Shown here in pieces: positions 33,611-42,770 of a stretch of 64,000 nt of DNA. How positions within the stretch are numbered: the first letter of the stretch is position 1; every line of letters begins with the position of its first letter. Where the stretch lies: NCBI GenBank assembly GCA_944320255.1, contig CALUGU010000004.1, positions 1 through 64,000 of the forward strand. Direction: 5' to 3'. This DNA is from an uncultured Prevotella sp. GTDB taxonomy: Bacteria; Bacteroidota; Bacteroidia; Bacteroidales; Bacteroidaceae. The notes under the pieces are model-generated. The model was not told the DNA's origin, searched no databases, and saw nothing but the letters and a program-made list of their open reading frames with translations. Made by a program: the position numbers and the translations under genes.

Positions 33611-34036
33611 TTACAATTCCTTCTTCAGTTTCTCCGCCATTTCGGCATACTCCTCGTCGGTGAGGTAAGTCTCTTGCGGGTTCATGCGGAACACTCCGCC
33701 GAAGTCAGGCCCGCCCTTGTACTTAGGCACAAGGTGGAAGTGCAAGTGCGACAACGTGTCAGAATACGCGCCATAGTTTATCTTGTCCGGGTTGAACGCT
33801 TTTTGCATAGCCCTTGTCGCGCGTGCCACGTCGGCCATGAATGCGTTGCGTTTTTCATCGTCGAGCTGGTTCAGGTCGTCCACGTGCTCGTCGTAAGCCA
33901 CGAGGCAGCGTCCGCGGTAAGTCTGCTCCTTGAATATGAACAGGCGTGAAACACTCAGTTTGGCCACCTCGATCATGAGGTTGTGCTGTGTCTCGTTGTT
34001 TTGGCAGTAGAGACAGTCTTTAGGGTCGCTTTTCAT
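33611..34036 (-). CDS. HIT family protein
   Basis: A 141-residue histidine-triad nucleotide hydrolase/transferase. The active-site motif HLHFHLVPK is at about 97-105 and the N-terminus has a CxxC pair (DCLYCQNNE), as in many bacterial HIT proteins that bind zinc. Such proteins hydrolyse dinucleoside polyphosphates or nucleoside phosphoramidates; the substrate here is unknown. It lies upstream of trmD on the same strand, with a repeat in the 153-base spacer, and has a promoter box at 34147-34154, giving a leader of about 100 bases. Confidence 0.88.
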   Translation of the reverse strand: MKSDPKDCLYCQNNETQHNLMIEVAKLSVSRLFIFKEQTYRGRCLVAYDEHVDDLNQLDDEKRNAFMADVARATRAMQKAFNPDKINYGAYSDTLSHLHFHLVPKYKGGPDFGGVFRMNPQETYLTDEEYAEMAEKLKKEL

Positions 34037-34146
34037 TTTTGATGTTGTTTTGGTTGATGCTTATATATATTTAGGTGTGGCAAGAGCCTGCGGACATGGT
34101 GTGGACGTGTTCTCTCCAGCAAGCCGTCAGCGTTGTTTGCCTTTTG

Positions 34147-34154
34147 CAAAGTTA
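34147..34154 (-). promoter_or_regulatory. -7 box TAACTTTG for the HIT gene
   Basis: A minus-strand consensus match about 111 bases before the ATG at 34036. Confidence 0.6.
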
Positions 34155-34477
34155 CTAAAAATCCGTGACATTCAGCCATTTACGCCTGATAATTGACAAA
34201 TCTTTACACGCCGTGCGCTGCTAAACTTCCAGCCGTTAATTAACAGTCTGTGTAACAGGTTGATTTTCAACAGGTTGCAAGATGCCGTTTTTCGCATTGC
34301 AAAAGACGGTCTTTTGTGCTCCCGTTTACGGCTTTTCGCGATGCGGTTTACCGCAAAGAATATAAAAGTTCGTTTCTCCGTTCTTATTTTGCATTCCTTT
34401 CGATTTGAATAAGTTTCTTACGCTCAAAAAACTAAAAAAACGTTTTCCTTTTTCTTCGCTTAATCGAAATTTTGCAT

Positions 34478-34485
34478 TATCTTTG
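34478..34485 (+). promoter_or_regulatory. -7 box TATCTTTG for the lplA-gcv operon
   Basis: A consensus match 77 bases before the ATG at 34562; it rules out an upstream in-frame ATG at 34472. Confidence 0.65.
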
Positions 34486-34561
34486 TCACGGAAACATTCG
34501 CAAGGCGGAAGCCGGCGTTAACCTTTTGGCACTTGTGCTGCCAGAGAACTTGAAAAACTGT

Positions 34562-35536
34562 ATGCTATACGTTACTTTACCTGACGAAATGACGCGCAAA
34601 GTGTCGTTTTACCTGGCGATGGAGGAATACGTGGCGCGCAATGTGCGCGGCGGCGACTGCCTGTTTTACTGGCAGGTGGAGCCTTCGGTGATCTTCGGTC
34701 GCAACCAGGTGATAGCCAACGAGGTTGACACCGCCTACTGCCGGGAGCACGGCGTGAGCCTGTTCCGCCGCAAGAGCGGAGGCGGGTGCGTCTATGCCGA
34801 CATGGGCAACGTGATGTTCTCATACGTCACTGGCGGCGGGAGCGTAGGTTTCACGTTCAACCGTTACATCATGATGATGGTGCTTATGCTCAGGCGCATG
34901 GGCGTCAGGGCCGACGCCACCGGGCGCAACGACATCGTTGTGGACGGGCGCAAGGTGTCAGGCAACGCCTTCTACCGCTTGCAGGGGCGCGACATTGTGC
35001 ACGGCACGATGCTCTATGACACTGACATGGACAACATGGCGCACGCCATAACGCCTGCGGCGGAGAAGCTGGCGGCCGGCGGCGTGGCGAGCGTCAGGGC
35101 GCGCGTTGGGCTGCTGAAAGACTATATGGAGATTGGCATCGACGACTTCAAGGCCCGTGCCCGCCGCGACTTGTGCGACGGCGAGCGCGCGCTGACGGCG
35201 GCCGACGTGGCGGCGATAGAGGAAATCGAGCGCACGGTATATCTCTCGCGCGACTTCATATACGGTAAGGACCCACGCCACACCGTGGTGAGACGCCGCC
35301 GGATTGACGGCGTTGGCGGCTTGGAGGCGCGCATCGACGTGCGCGGCGGCGTGGTAAGGGGCGTCTCGCTGGGCGGCGACTATTTCGCCACGGGCGACGT
35401 TGACGCCCTGATGCAGCGGCTCGTGGGCGTAAGAATGGAGCGCGAAGCTGTTGAGGCGGCGTTGCCTGAAAGGGTTGACGACGTTGTGATGGGGCTGCGC
35501 AAGGACGACCTGGTAAGCCTGCTGACGGGAGAGTAG
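34562..35536 (+). CDS. lplA: Lipoate-protein ligase A
   Basis: A 324-residue ATP-dependent ligase of the BPL/LplA fold that attaches free lipoate to lipoyl domains. The signature RRKSGGGCVYADMGNVMFSY and the catalytic lysine region NDIVVDGRKVSGNAF are present, with a C-terminal accessory domain (about 240-324). The start at 34562 (MLYVTLPDE) is chosen because the promoter box at 34478-34485 lies inside the longer frame. It heads the glycine cleavage genes, whose H protein needs lipoylation, so its likely role is scavenging exogenous lipoate for GcvH. The stop abuts a GGAGTAA-type repeat. Confidence 0.92.
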   Translation: MLYVTLPDEMTRKVSFYLAMEEYVARNVRGGDCLFYWQVEPSVIFGRNQVIANEVDTAYCREHGVSLFRRKSGGGCVYADMGNVMFSYVTGGGSVGFTFNRYIMMMVLMLRRMGVRADATGRNDIVVDGRKVSGNAFYRLQGRDIVHGTMLYDTDMDNMAHAITPAAEKLAAGGVASVRARVGLLKDYMEIGIDDFKARARRDLCDGERALTAADVAAIEEIERTVYLSRDFIYGKDPRHTVVRRRRIDGVGGLEARIDVRGGVVRGVSLGGDYFATGDVDALMQRLVGVRMEREAVEAALPERVDDVVMGLRKDDLVSLLTGE

Positions 35537-35671
35537 AGAAAAAGGAGAAAGGGAGTAAAGGAGTAAGTAATAAGTAGTAATGCTTTGCTCCTAATAATAA
35601 GCGTTCCTACTTACTCCATAATAAGCATTTCTACTTACTCCTCCTCTCCTTACTCCTTTCCTCCTAAGAAA
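35534..35671. repeat. GGAGTAA-family inverted repeat
   Basis: GGAGTAAAGGAGTAAGTAAT units start at the lplA stop; CTTACTCC/CTTACTCCT units end near 35671. The core contains AATGCTTTGCTCC. Confidence 0.85.
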
Positions 35672-35697
35672 AAATAATAACCTTATAATATATATTT

Positions 35698-36792
35698 ATG
35701 GAAAATAAGAGAACGTGTCTTTATGACAAGCACCTGGCGCTCGGCGCGCTGATGCAGCCCTTCGCGGGCTATGATATGCCGATACAGTATTCGTCGATAA
35801 TCGACGAGCATACAGCCGTGCGCACCGCCTGCGGCGTGTTCGACGTGTCACACATGGGCGAAGCCGTGGTTACGGGAGCCGACGCCGCGCGCTACGTCAA
35901 CCACATCTTCACGGGCGACGTTGACGCCATCGCGCCCGGACAAATCCTGTATGGTATGATGCTTTATCCCGACGGGGGTACGGTTGACGATTTGCTCGTC
36001 TATAAGATGGCCGAAGATAAGTTCTTCCTGGTGATCAACGCCGCCAACACCGACAAGGATTTGGCGTGGATGCGCGACAACACGGAGGGTTTCGACGTCG
36101 TGGTAGACGACGCTTCGCCCCGCTACGGACAGCTGGCCGTGCAGGGACCTGACGCCGAGAGCGTGGTTGAGGAAGTGCTCGGACTGGGCTGCAAGGAGCT
36201 TGCGTTCTATACGTTCAAGACATTGGAGACCGACGGTGGCGGCGAGGTTATCGTCAGCCGCACGGGATATACGGGAGAAGACGGCTTCGAGATTTACGCC
36301 GACGGCGGGCTGATTTGCGCCTATTGGGACAAGCTCGTGGCGAGCGGAAGGTGCAAACCGTGCGGCCTGGGCTGCCGTGACACCCTGCGCTTCGAGGTTG
36401 GCCTGCCCCTTTACGGCAACGAGCTTAGCAAGGACATAAGCCCGGTGATGGCCGGCTTGAGTATGTTCTGCAAGCTGGACAAGGCCGAGTTCATCGGCAA
36501 GGACGCCGTAGCCGCACAGAAGGCCGACGGCGTAAGCCGCAAGGTTGTGGGCATCGAGCTTGAGGGCCACGCCGTTCCGCGCCACGGATACGCCGTAGTC
36601 GCCGATGGTAAGACCGTCGGCATGGTGACCACAGGTTACCAGTCGATTTCCACCCACAAGAGTGTCTGCATGGCACTGGTTGACGCTCCTTACTTCAAGC
36701 TCGGCACGCCGCTCGAAGTCCAGATACGTAAAAAGACCTTCCCCGGCGTTGTCGTAAAGAAAAGGTTTTACGACAAGCACTATAAAAAGTGA
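35698..36792 (+). CDS. gcvT: Glycine cleavage system T protein (aminomethyltransferase)
   Basis: A 364-residue tetrahydrofolate-dependent enzyme that releases ammonia from the aminomethyl-lipoyl group of GcvH and forms 5,10-methylene-THF. Family blocks visible: [52 protein letters not shown] (glutamate for folate) and [21 protein letters not shown]. Length is standard. It is the second gene of the lplA-gcvT-gcvH-gcvPA-gcvPB-lpdA cluster. The stop codon is followed at once by a repeat. Confidence 0.95.
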   Translation: MENKRTCLYDKHLALGALMQPFAGYDMPIQYSSIIDEHTAVRTACGVFDVSHMGEAVVTGADAARYVNHIFTGDVDAIAPGQILYGMMLYPDGGTVDDLLVYKMAEDKFFLVINAANTDKDLAWMRDNTEGFDVVVDDASPRYGQLAVQGPDAESVVEEVLGLGCKELAFYTFKTLETDGGGEVIVSRTGYTGEDGFEIYADGGLICAYWDKLVASGRCKPCGLGCRDTLRFEVGLPLYGNELSKDISPVMAGLSMFCKLDKAEFIGKDAVAAQKADGVSRKVVGIELEGHAVPRHGYAVVADGKTVGMVTTGYQSISTHKSVCMALVDAPYFKLGTPLEVQIRKKTFPGVVVKKRFYDKHYKK

Positions 36793-36930
36793 AAAATTAA
36801 AAGTGGAAAGTGAAAAATAAATAAGAAGAAGGCCGGTAGTGGGATGAGAAAAGATTTCGGCATGAAAACAAGGATGTGTGATAATGCAAATCTACTTACT
36901 CCTTTACCTCCTTACTCCTATTCTCCGAAA
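36789..36930. repeat. Repeat with AAGTGGAAAGTG left and CTTACTCC right units
   Basis: The two arms are of different unit types: AAAAATTAAAAGTGGAAAG begins at the gcvT stop, while the right side is CTTACTCC/CTTTACC. It looks like a hybrid or half-replaced element. Confidence 0.6.
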
Positions 36931-36953
36931 ATTAATTAAAAAACAAAAATATT

Positions 36954-37337
36954 ATGGCAAAAGTTATTGAAGGACTCTATTATTCAGAGTCTCACGAGTA
37001 TGTGAAAGTAGAAAACGGGTATGGTTACATCGGTATCACCGATTATGCGCAGAACGCCCTCGGCAACGTGGTTTACGTTGACATGCCCGACGTTGACGAC
37101 GACATCGAGGCCGACGAGGAGTTTGGCGCAGTGGAAAGCGTCAAGGCCGCAAGCGACCTTATTTCCCCGGTGAGCGGCACCGTGGTTGAGGTGAACGACA
37201 AACTTGAAGACGCTCCCGAACTGATCAACCAAGACGCTTACGCCAACTGGATAATCAAGGTGGAGCTGTCTGACGAAAGCGAGCTTGACAACCTTATGGA
37301 CGCCAAGGCTTACGAGGAGTTCTGTAACAAACAATAA
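36954..37337 (+). CDS. gcvH: Glycine cleavage system H protein
   Basis: A 127-residue lipoyl carrier. The lipoylated lysine is K64 in FGAVESVKAASDL, flanked by the usual GITDYAQNALGN and SPVSGTVVEVN blocks. It shuttles the aminomethyl group between P, T and L proteins. Length is normal, and the start follows an AT-rich leader (AATTAAAAAACAAAAATATT). Its modification probably depends on LplA encoded two genes upstream. Confidence 0.96.
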   Translation: MAKVIEGLYYSESHEYVKVENGYGYIGITDYAQNALGNVVYVDMPDVDDDIEADEEFGAVESVKAASDLISPVSGTVVEVNDKLEDAPELINQDAYANWIIKVELSDESELDNLMDAKAYEEFCNKQ

Positions 37338-37473
37338 GGCTGCCGCCGGAACGTGACGCGGCATTGCGGCGCGGCTGTGGCTTGCGGTGGCAGTGTGGCC
37401 TCCGTGTGCCACGGCCATGCCGTTTGCGGTTTACGGCCTGGCGGAAGATGGAAACTTTTAACCTTAAACGATA

Positions 37474-38793
37474 ATGGCTTTTAAATATTTTCCCCATACG
37501 CAGCACGACATAGACGAGATGTTGGGCCGCGTCGGCGTAGGGTCGCTCGATGATTTGTTTGCCGACGTGCCGGAGTCAGTGCGCCTCAAGGGCGACTATG
37601 ACTTGCCTGGGGCAATGAGCGAGATTGACATAAGACGCTTCTTCGACGATTTGTGCCGTAACGACAAGCTGCTTACGTGCTTCGCAGGGGCCGGCGTTTA
37701 CGACCATTACACGCCCTCGTTGATACCTTATATAATTGAACGTTCGGAGTTCCTGACGAGCTACACGCCCTATCAGGCCGAAATATCGCAGGGCACGTTG
37801 CATTACATCTTCGAGTATCAGACGATGATGGCGCGCCTCACAGGCATGGACATATCCAACGCCTCGATGTACGACGGCACCACGGCGACTGCCGAAGCCG
37901 TGCTGATGGCCGCCGCCGCGGCCAAGAAGGCGGACACTGTGCTGGTGTCGGAGACGGTTGACCCGAAGACGGTAGCAGTGGTGAAGACCTACGCCCACTA
38001 TCACGGAGTGAACATAGAGATTGTGGCGCAGAACAACGGTGCTACCAACATGAATGCAGTTAGAGAACGTCTTGACCAAGGCGGAGTGGCCGGAGTGGTG
38101 GTGCAACAGCCCAACCGTTACGGCATAATAGAAGACTTTGATGGGCTGTCCGACGCTTGCCACGGCAAGAAAGCCCTGCTGATAATGAACTCCGTGGCCG
38201 CCGACCTCGCCCTGTTGAAGACCCCAGGCGAGTGGGGGGCAGACATCGCAGTGGGCGACGGACAGTCTCTTGGCATCCCGATGTCGTTCGGAGGCCCTTA
38301 CGTCGGCTATATGTGTTGCACGGAAAAGTTGATGCGCAAGATGCCTGGACGCATCGTAGGGGAGACCAAGGACAACCGGGGCAACCGTTCGTTCGTGCTT
38401 ACCTTGCAGGCGAGAGAACAGCATATCCGCAGGCAGAAAGCCACTTCAAACATTTGCTCGAACGAGAGTTTGATGGCTTTGTTTGTAACAATCTATATGT
38501 CGGTGATGGGCAAGCAGGGGCTGAAAGAGGCTGCGCAACTGTCGTATGCAGGTGCGCACTACTTGTGTGACGAGCTTGTCAAGACCGGGCGTTTCCGCCT
38601 TTCATACGACCGTCCGTTCTTCAACGAGTTCTGCGTGAAGTACGACGGCGATGTTGACGCACTGCGCCGTAGGCTTGCCGAAAACGGAATACTCGGCGGA
38701 GTGAAGACCGCTGACGACGAGATAATGTTCGCTGTGACCGAGAACCGCACAAAGGCGGAGATTGACAGGCTTGTCAGTCTGTGCGCCTCTTGA
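37474..38793 (+). CDS. gcvPA: Glycine dehydrogenase (decarboxylating) subunit 1
   Basis: A 439-residue P-protein alpha half with PLP-enzyme fold type I. It starts FKYFPHTQHDIDEML, with the typical FAGAGVYDHYTPSLIP and YTPYQAEISQGTLHYIFEYQ blocks. This half lacks the PLP lysine, which is in subunit 2. Together they decarboxylate glycine and transfer the aminomethyl group to GcvH. A split P protein is the Gram-positive/thermophile-like form; many Bacteroidetes carry a single long GcvP, so the split arrangement deserves note. The spacer after gcvH (136 bases) is GC-rich and holds no clear signal. Confidence 0.94.
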   Translation: MAFKYFPHTQHDIDEMLGRVGVGSLDDLFADVPESVRLKGDYDLPGAMSEIDIRRFFDDLCRNDKLLTCFAGAGVYDHYTPSLIPYIIERSEFLTSYTPYQAEISQGTLHYIFEYQTMMARLTGMDISNASMYDGTTATAEAVLMAAAAAKKADTVLVSETVDPKTVAVVKTYAHYHGVNIEIVAQNNGATNMNAVRERLDQGGVAGVVVQQPNRYGIIEDFDGLSDACHGKKALLIMNSVAADLALLKTPGEWGADIAVGDGQSLGIPMSFGGPYVGYMCCTEKLMRKMPGRIVGETKDNRGNRSFVLTLQAREQHIRRQKATSNICSNESLMALFVTIYMSVMGKQGLKEAAQLSYAGAHYLCDELVKTGRFRLSYDRPFFNEFCVKYDGDVDALRRRLAENGILGGVKTADDEIMFAVTENRTKAEIDRLVSLCAS

Positions 38794-38824
38794 TACCTAT
38801 CACATAATTATTAACTGACAAGTC

Positions 38825-40264
38825 ATGAACAATAAGTTATATGGAAAGCTGATTTTCGAGCTTTCACATGAAGGAAGCAGGGCTTACTCTTTGCCTGGAA
38901 ATGAGTTCGGCGGTTACGAGTTGCCGTCGGAGATGAGGCGTGAGGCAGATGCGGAGTTGCCTGAATGTGACGAGTTGACCGTTGTGCGTCATTATACCAA
39001 TATGAGTGGAAACAACTTCGGCGTAGACAATGGCTTCTATCCGTTGGGCAGCTGCACGATGAAATACAACCCTTACATCAACGAGGAGATGGCCGCCCGC
39101 CGTGAGTTCTCCGCCGTTCATCCGTTGCAGCCCGTTGATACGTGCCAAGGCGCACTGGCTGTTTATTACAATCTCCAGAAATCTTTGTCTGCTATCACGG
39201 GTCTTTCGGAGTTCACACTCAACCCGTTTGCAGGTGCGCACGGCGAGCTTACGGGCCTGATGATAATACGTGCTTACCACGAAAGTCGCGGCGACGGCAA
39301 GCGTGTGAAGGTTATTGTGCCTGATTCCGCCCACGGCACCAATCCAGCTTCGGCTGCTGTTTGCGGTCTTGAGGTGGTTGAAGTGAAAAGTACGGCGGAC
39401 GGAACGGTGGACGTTGAAGACCTGCGCGGCTTGCTCGACGACACCGTGGCGGCAATGATGATGACCAACCCGAACACGCTCGGCCTGTTTGAACCGCGCA
39501 TCCCGGAGATTGCCGAGATGGTGCACGCCTGCGGAGCGTTGATGTATTACGACGGCGCCAACCTCAATCCGATGCTCGGAGTGTGCCGTCCCGGCGACAT
39601 GGGTTTCGACGTGATGCACATCAATTTGCATAAGACTTTCTCAACGCCGCACGGCGGAGGCGGCCCTGGCAGCGGCCCCGTAGGAGTGAGGAAAGGGCTT
39701 GAGCAGTTCCTTCCGAAACCGAAAGTGGTTAAGAACGGCGACCGTTATGACATAGAAACAGCTGATGACGGCATCCATGTTGGAGCTTTTTTAGGCAATT
39801 TCTGCGTTGACGTGAAGGCATATACGTACATACTTACGCTGGGACGGGAGAACCTCAAGATGGTTGGTCCGTTGGCTACGCTCAACGCAAATTACATAAA
39901 AGAATGCCTGAAAGATGTTTACGACCTGCCGATAACGGGACTTTGCAAGCACGAGTTCGTGTTCAACGGCTTGAAAGACAAGTCAACCGGCGTTACGACA
40001 ATGGACGTGGCCAAGCGTCTTCTCGACTTCGGCTTCCACGCCCCGACGATCTATTTCCCGCTGCTTTTCCACGAGGCGATGATGATAGAGCCGACGGAGA
40101 ACGAGACAAAGGAAACCATCGACGCCTTCATCAGCGTAATGCGTGAGATTGCCCGCGAGGCTAAAGACGAGCCTGAGACGGTGAAAAGCGCGCCGCACGA
40201 CACCCCGATAGGGCGTGTTGACGACGTGTTGGCGGCAAAACATCCTGTGCTGAAATTCCAATAA
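38825..40264 (+). CDS. gcvPB: Glycine dehydrogenase (decarboxylating) subunit 2
   Basis: A 479-residue P-protein beta half. The PLP-binding lysine is in HINLHKTFSTPHGGGGPGSG, preceded by LMIIRAYHESRG, PDSAHGTNPASA and MMTNPNTLGLFE. It follows gcvPA by 31 bases and precedes lpdA by 10, so these are translated from one message. Function as for subunit 1: glycine decarboxylation with CO2 release. Length is standard. Confidence 0.95.
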   Translation: MNNKLYGKLIFELSHEGSRAYSLPGNEFGGYELPSEMRREADAELPECDELTVVRHYTNMSGNNFGVDNGFYPLGSCTMKYNPYINEEMAARREFSAVHPLQPVDTCQGALAVYYNLQKSLSAITGLSEFTLNPFAGAHGELTGLMIIRAYHESRGDGKRVKVIVPDSAHGTNPASAAVCGLEVVEVKSTADGTVDVEDLRGLLDDTVAAMMMTNPNTLGLFEPRIPEIAEMVHACGALMYYDGANLNPMLGVCRPGDMGFDVMHINLHKTFSTPHGGGGPGSGPVGVRKGLEQFLPKPKVVKNGDRYDIETADDGIHVGAFLGNFCVDVKAYTYILTLGRENLKMVGPLATLNANYIKECLKDVYDLPITGLCKHEFVFNGLKDKSTGVTTMDVAKRLLDFGFHAPTIYFPLLFHEAMMIEPTENETKETIDAFISVMREIAREAKDEPETVKSAPHDTPIGRVDDVLAAKHPVLKFQ

Positions 40265-40274
40265 GCATCGACCG

Positions 40275-41588
40275 ATGAAAACAGACATTATTATAATAGG
40301 CGCAGGTCCTGGCGGTTATCACACCGCGGCATACGCTGCACGCCACGGACTCTCCGTAACTATAGTGGAGAAAGGCGACGTAGGTGGCACTTGCTTGAAT
40401 TGTGGCTGCATACCGACTAAGGCTATGTGTCATGACGCCGAGGCCGTGGAAGCGGCTGCAAGGGTGTGCGGAGCAAGGCCTTCGGTGGATTTTGCCAAGA
40501 TTGCAGAGCGTAAGCGGGGCGTCGTCGAGCAGTTGCGCCATGACGTGGAGACGCTGATGGCGCAGCCGGGCATCAATCTGGTGCGTGGCGAAGCTGTGTT
40601 GAAAGGCGGAGGTCGCGTGCTTGTAGGCGGTGAGGAGTACACCGCTGACAACATCATTGTGGCCACGGGGTCGCGTCCGAAGATGCCGCCGATAAAAGGT
40701 ATCGACCTGCCTGGAGTGATGACTTCTACCGAATTACTCGATGTAGAGACACTTCCAAAACGCCTTTGCATCGTTGGTGCCGGTGTCATCGGACTTGAGT
40801 TTGCTTCGGTTTTCAGCAGTTTCGGTAGTGAAGTTACCGTTGTTGAGTTTATGAAAGAATGCCTGCCGCCTTACGACCAAGACATTTCGAGGCGTGTACG
40901 CAAGGCTATGGAGAAGCGCGGCGTCAACTTCGTGATGCAAGCCTCGGTAAGCGAGATAAGCCAAGACGGAGGTGCTTTGCTTGTAAGTTACGACTGCAAG
41001 CGCAAGTCCGGGCAGGTTGTCGCCGACGCCGTGCTTGTCGCCACGGGTCGTGCCGCCAACGCCGAAGGCCTCGGCCTTGAAGCTCTCGGCGTGGCGGTGG
41101 AACGCGGTTGCATAGTGGTTGACGACAATATGCAGACCAACGTCGGCGGCATTTACGCCGTCGGCGATGTCAACGGACGTTGTATGCTTGCCCATGCGGC
41201 GATTATGCAAGGTATGCGTTGCGTCAACCACATACTCGGACGTGCGGACGACATCCGTCTCGACATTATGCCTTCGGCCGTGTTCTCCAATCCTGAAGCC
41301 GCCGCCGTTGGGCTTACCGAAGCGCAATGCAAGGAAGCCGGATTTGAATACACGGTGCGTAAGACGCCTTACCGCGCCAACGGACGCGCCGTGGCCGATG
41401 AAGCCGACGGCGGGTTGTTGAAGTTGATAGTCCGCGACGGACAGCTTGTAGGCTGCCACGCCTGCGGCCTCCATGCAGCTGACATCGTTCAGGAGGCCAA
41501 TGCGCTGATGTCGCTTGGCTGCACTGTTGATCGGCTGCACGACATAACCCACATACATCCTACCATTGCCGAACTGTTGGTTGGTTAA
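40275..41588 (+). CDS. lpdA: Dihydrolipoyl dehydrogenase (glycine cleavage L protein)
   Basis: A 437-residue FAD disulfide oxidoreductase. The FAD-binding GAGPGGY, the redox pair C40/C45 in GGTCLNCGCIPTK (with an extra cysteine at 43), the NAD site GAGVIGLEFASVF, and the C-terminal HIHPTIAELL with the catalytic histidine are all seen. It reoxidises dihydrolipoyl-GcvH with NAD+. The protein is slightly shorter than typical Lpd (about 460-475) but all motifs are present. It is the last gene of the operon and ends at the hairpin 41623-41659. Confidence 0.94.
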   Translation: MKTDIIIIGAGPGGYHTAAYAARHGLSVTIVEKGDVGGTCLNCGCIPTKAMCHDAEAVEAAARVCGARPSVDFAKIAERKRGVVEQLRHDVETLMAQPGINLVRGEAVLKGGGRVLVGGEEYTADNIIVATGSRPKMPPIKGIDLPGVMTSTELLDVETLPKRLCIVGAGVIGLEFASVFSSFGSEVTVVEFMKECLPPYDQDISRRVRKAMEKRGVNFVMQASVSEISQDGGALLVSYDCKRKSGQVVADAVLVATGRAANAEGLGLEALGVAVERGCIVVDDNMQTNVGGIYAVGDVNGRCMLAHAAIMQGMRCVNHILGRADDIRLDIMPSAVFSNPEAAAVGLTEAQCKEAGFEYTVRKTPYRANGRAVADEADGGLLKLIVRDGQLVGCHACGLHAADIVQEANALMSLGCTVDRLHDITHIHPTIAELLVG

Positions 41589-41593
41589 CGCTT

Positions 41594-41622
41594 TGTAACC
41601 AGCTGATAATCAGCGGTAAACT
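41594..41622. repeat. TGATAATCA palindromic motif
   Basis: GCTGATAATCAGC (41602-41614) is a perfect 13-bp palindrome within GTAACC..GGTAAAC. It precedes the hairpin by 8 bases, like the motifs at 7980 and 22441. Confidence 0.6.
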
Positions 41623-41659
41623 AAAAGGGCATCTTTCATAAACTGAAAGATGCCCTTTT
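41623..41659. terminator. Perfect 15-bp bidirectional terminator
   Basis: AAAAGGGCATCTTTC (41623-41637) pairs perfectly with 41645-41659, with A-run and T-run on either side, between convergent lpdA and mnmA. Confidence 0.88.
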
Positions 41660-41681
41660 GCACAAGTCAAAGTCTTATTTT

Positions 41682-42770
41682 TTATATGAAAATCTCTCCG
41701 CTGCCGATGCATTTGTGGTGCTGCTCGTCGTAAATTGTGCAGAACTGCCCCGGCGCAACGCCTTGTATCATGTCGTCGGAATGCACGAGATAGCCGCCGT
41801 CGCCGTTCTGCTCGATGGTTGCCTTATGGAACTCCGGCGTGTGGCGTATCTTGAATGTCACCCTTGCCGACGGCATCCCGTCCCACGGGTTACACGTCAG
41901 GTAGTTGAAATCGTGTATTGCAAAATCTTTTTTATACGCTGTCAACGGCTCGTAACCTTTGCTTACGTAGAGTATGTTGGCATTCATGTCTTTCTTCACC
42001 GCATACCAAGGGCCGCCGCCGAAACCGAGTCCGTGACGCTGGCCTATGGTGTGGAACCACAGTCCCTTGTGCCGTCCTATCTTCTTTCCGGTTTCCAGTT
42101 CCAATACGTCTCCGGGCATCTCGCCGAGGTAACGACGGATGTAGTCGTTGTAATTTATTTTTCCAAGGAAGCAAATCCCTTGGCTGTCCTTGCGCTTGGC
42201 GTTAATGAGATGCTCGCGTTCGGCGATGGCGCGCACCTCGTCTTTCATATACCCGCCAATCGGGAACAGTGCTTTGCGCAACTGCCAGTCGTGTATCTGG
42301 GCGAGAAAGTCGGTCTGGTCTTTCACAGGGTCGGGGCTTGTCGTCAGCCATTTCATGCCGTCAATCATCTCCGTCTGGGCGTAGTGCCCGGTCGCAATCA
42401 AGTCATATTCGTGCCCAGCCTTCTCGTCGAACGCCCCGAACTTTATCAACCTGTTACACATCACGTCGGGGTTCGGCGTATATCCGGAGCGCACTTTCTC
42501 CATCGTGTACCGTGTCACTTTGTCCCAATATTCCTTATGGCAGTCAACTACTTGCAGCTTGCAGCCGTATTTTGCCGCCACGGCGGTGGCCATTTCGAGA
42601 TCTTCCTCGCTCGAACAGTCCCATTCCTCCTGTTCCTCAGGCCCTATTTTGATGTAAAAACAGTCAGGATGAAGCCCCTGCCTGGCCAGTTCGTACACCA
42701 CAACCGAGCTGTCAACGCCGCCAGACAGCAGCACTGCTATGCGCTTATCGTTTATTAATTCATAGTTCAT
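41682..42770 (-). CDS. mnmA: tRNA-specific 2-thiouridylase MnmA
   Basis: A 362-residue enzyme that makes 2-thiouridine at the wobble position 34 of tRNAs for Lys, Glu and Gln. The PP-loop is VLLSGGVDSSV (residues 14-24); the two catalytic cysteines are C105 (NPDVMCNRLIKF) and C200 (SQGICFLGK). Length fits the family. The first residues, MNYELIN, are encoded by the AATTATGA-type repeat unit that fills the upstream spacer, so the start codon itself lies in repeat DNA. It is downstream of fmt on the same strand. Confidence 0.94.
   Translation of the reverse strand: MNYELINDKRIAVLLSGGVDSSVVVYELARQGLHPDCFYIKIGPEEQEEWDCSSEEDLEMATAVAAKYGCKLQVVDCHKEYWDKVTRYTMEKVRSGYTPNPDVMCNRLIKFGAFDEKAGHEYDLIATGHYAQTEMIDGMKWLTTSPDPVKDQTDFLAQIHDWQLRKALFPIGGYMKDEVRAIAEREHLINAKRKDSQGICFLGKINYNDYIRRYLGEMPGDVLELETGKKIGRHKGLWFHTIGQRHGLGFGGGPWYAVKKDMNANILYVSKGYEPLTAYKKDFAIHDFNYLTCNPWDGMPSARVTFKIRHTPEFHKATIEQNGDGGYLVHSDDMIQGVAPGQFCTIYDEQHHKCIGSGEIFI

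Larger units (their letters stand above)
34037..34561. other. Intergenic region between divergent HIT and lplA genes
   Basis: It holds the two divergent promoters, a degenerate GTAACAGGTTGATTTTCAAC motif at 34252-34271, a GCAAAAGACGGTCTTTTGTG near-palindrome at 34289-34308, and GCCGTTTACGGC-type words. No gene is seen. Confidence 0.6.

Noticed and set aside
35537..35697. Glycine riboswitch before gcvT
   Set aside because: The spacer is a GGAGTAA-type inverted repeat; no conserved riboswitch core is visible, and the operon promoter lies further upstream at lplA.
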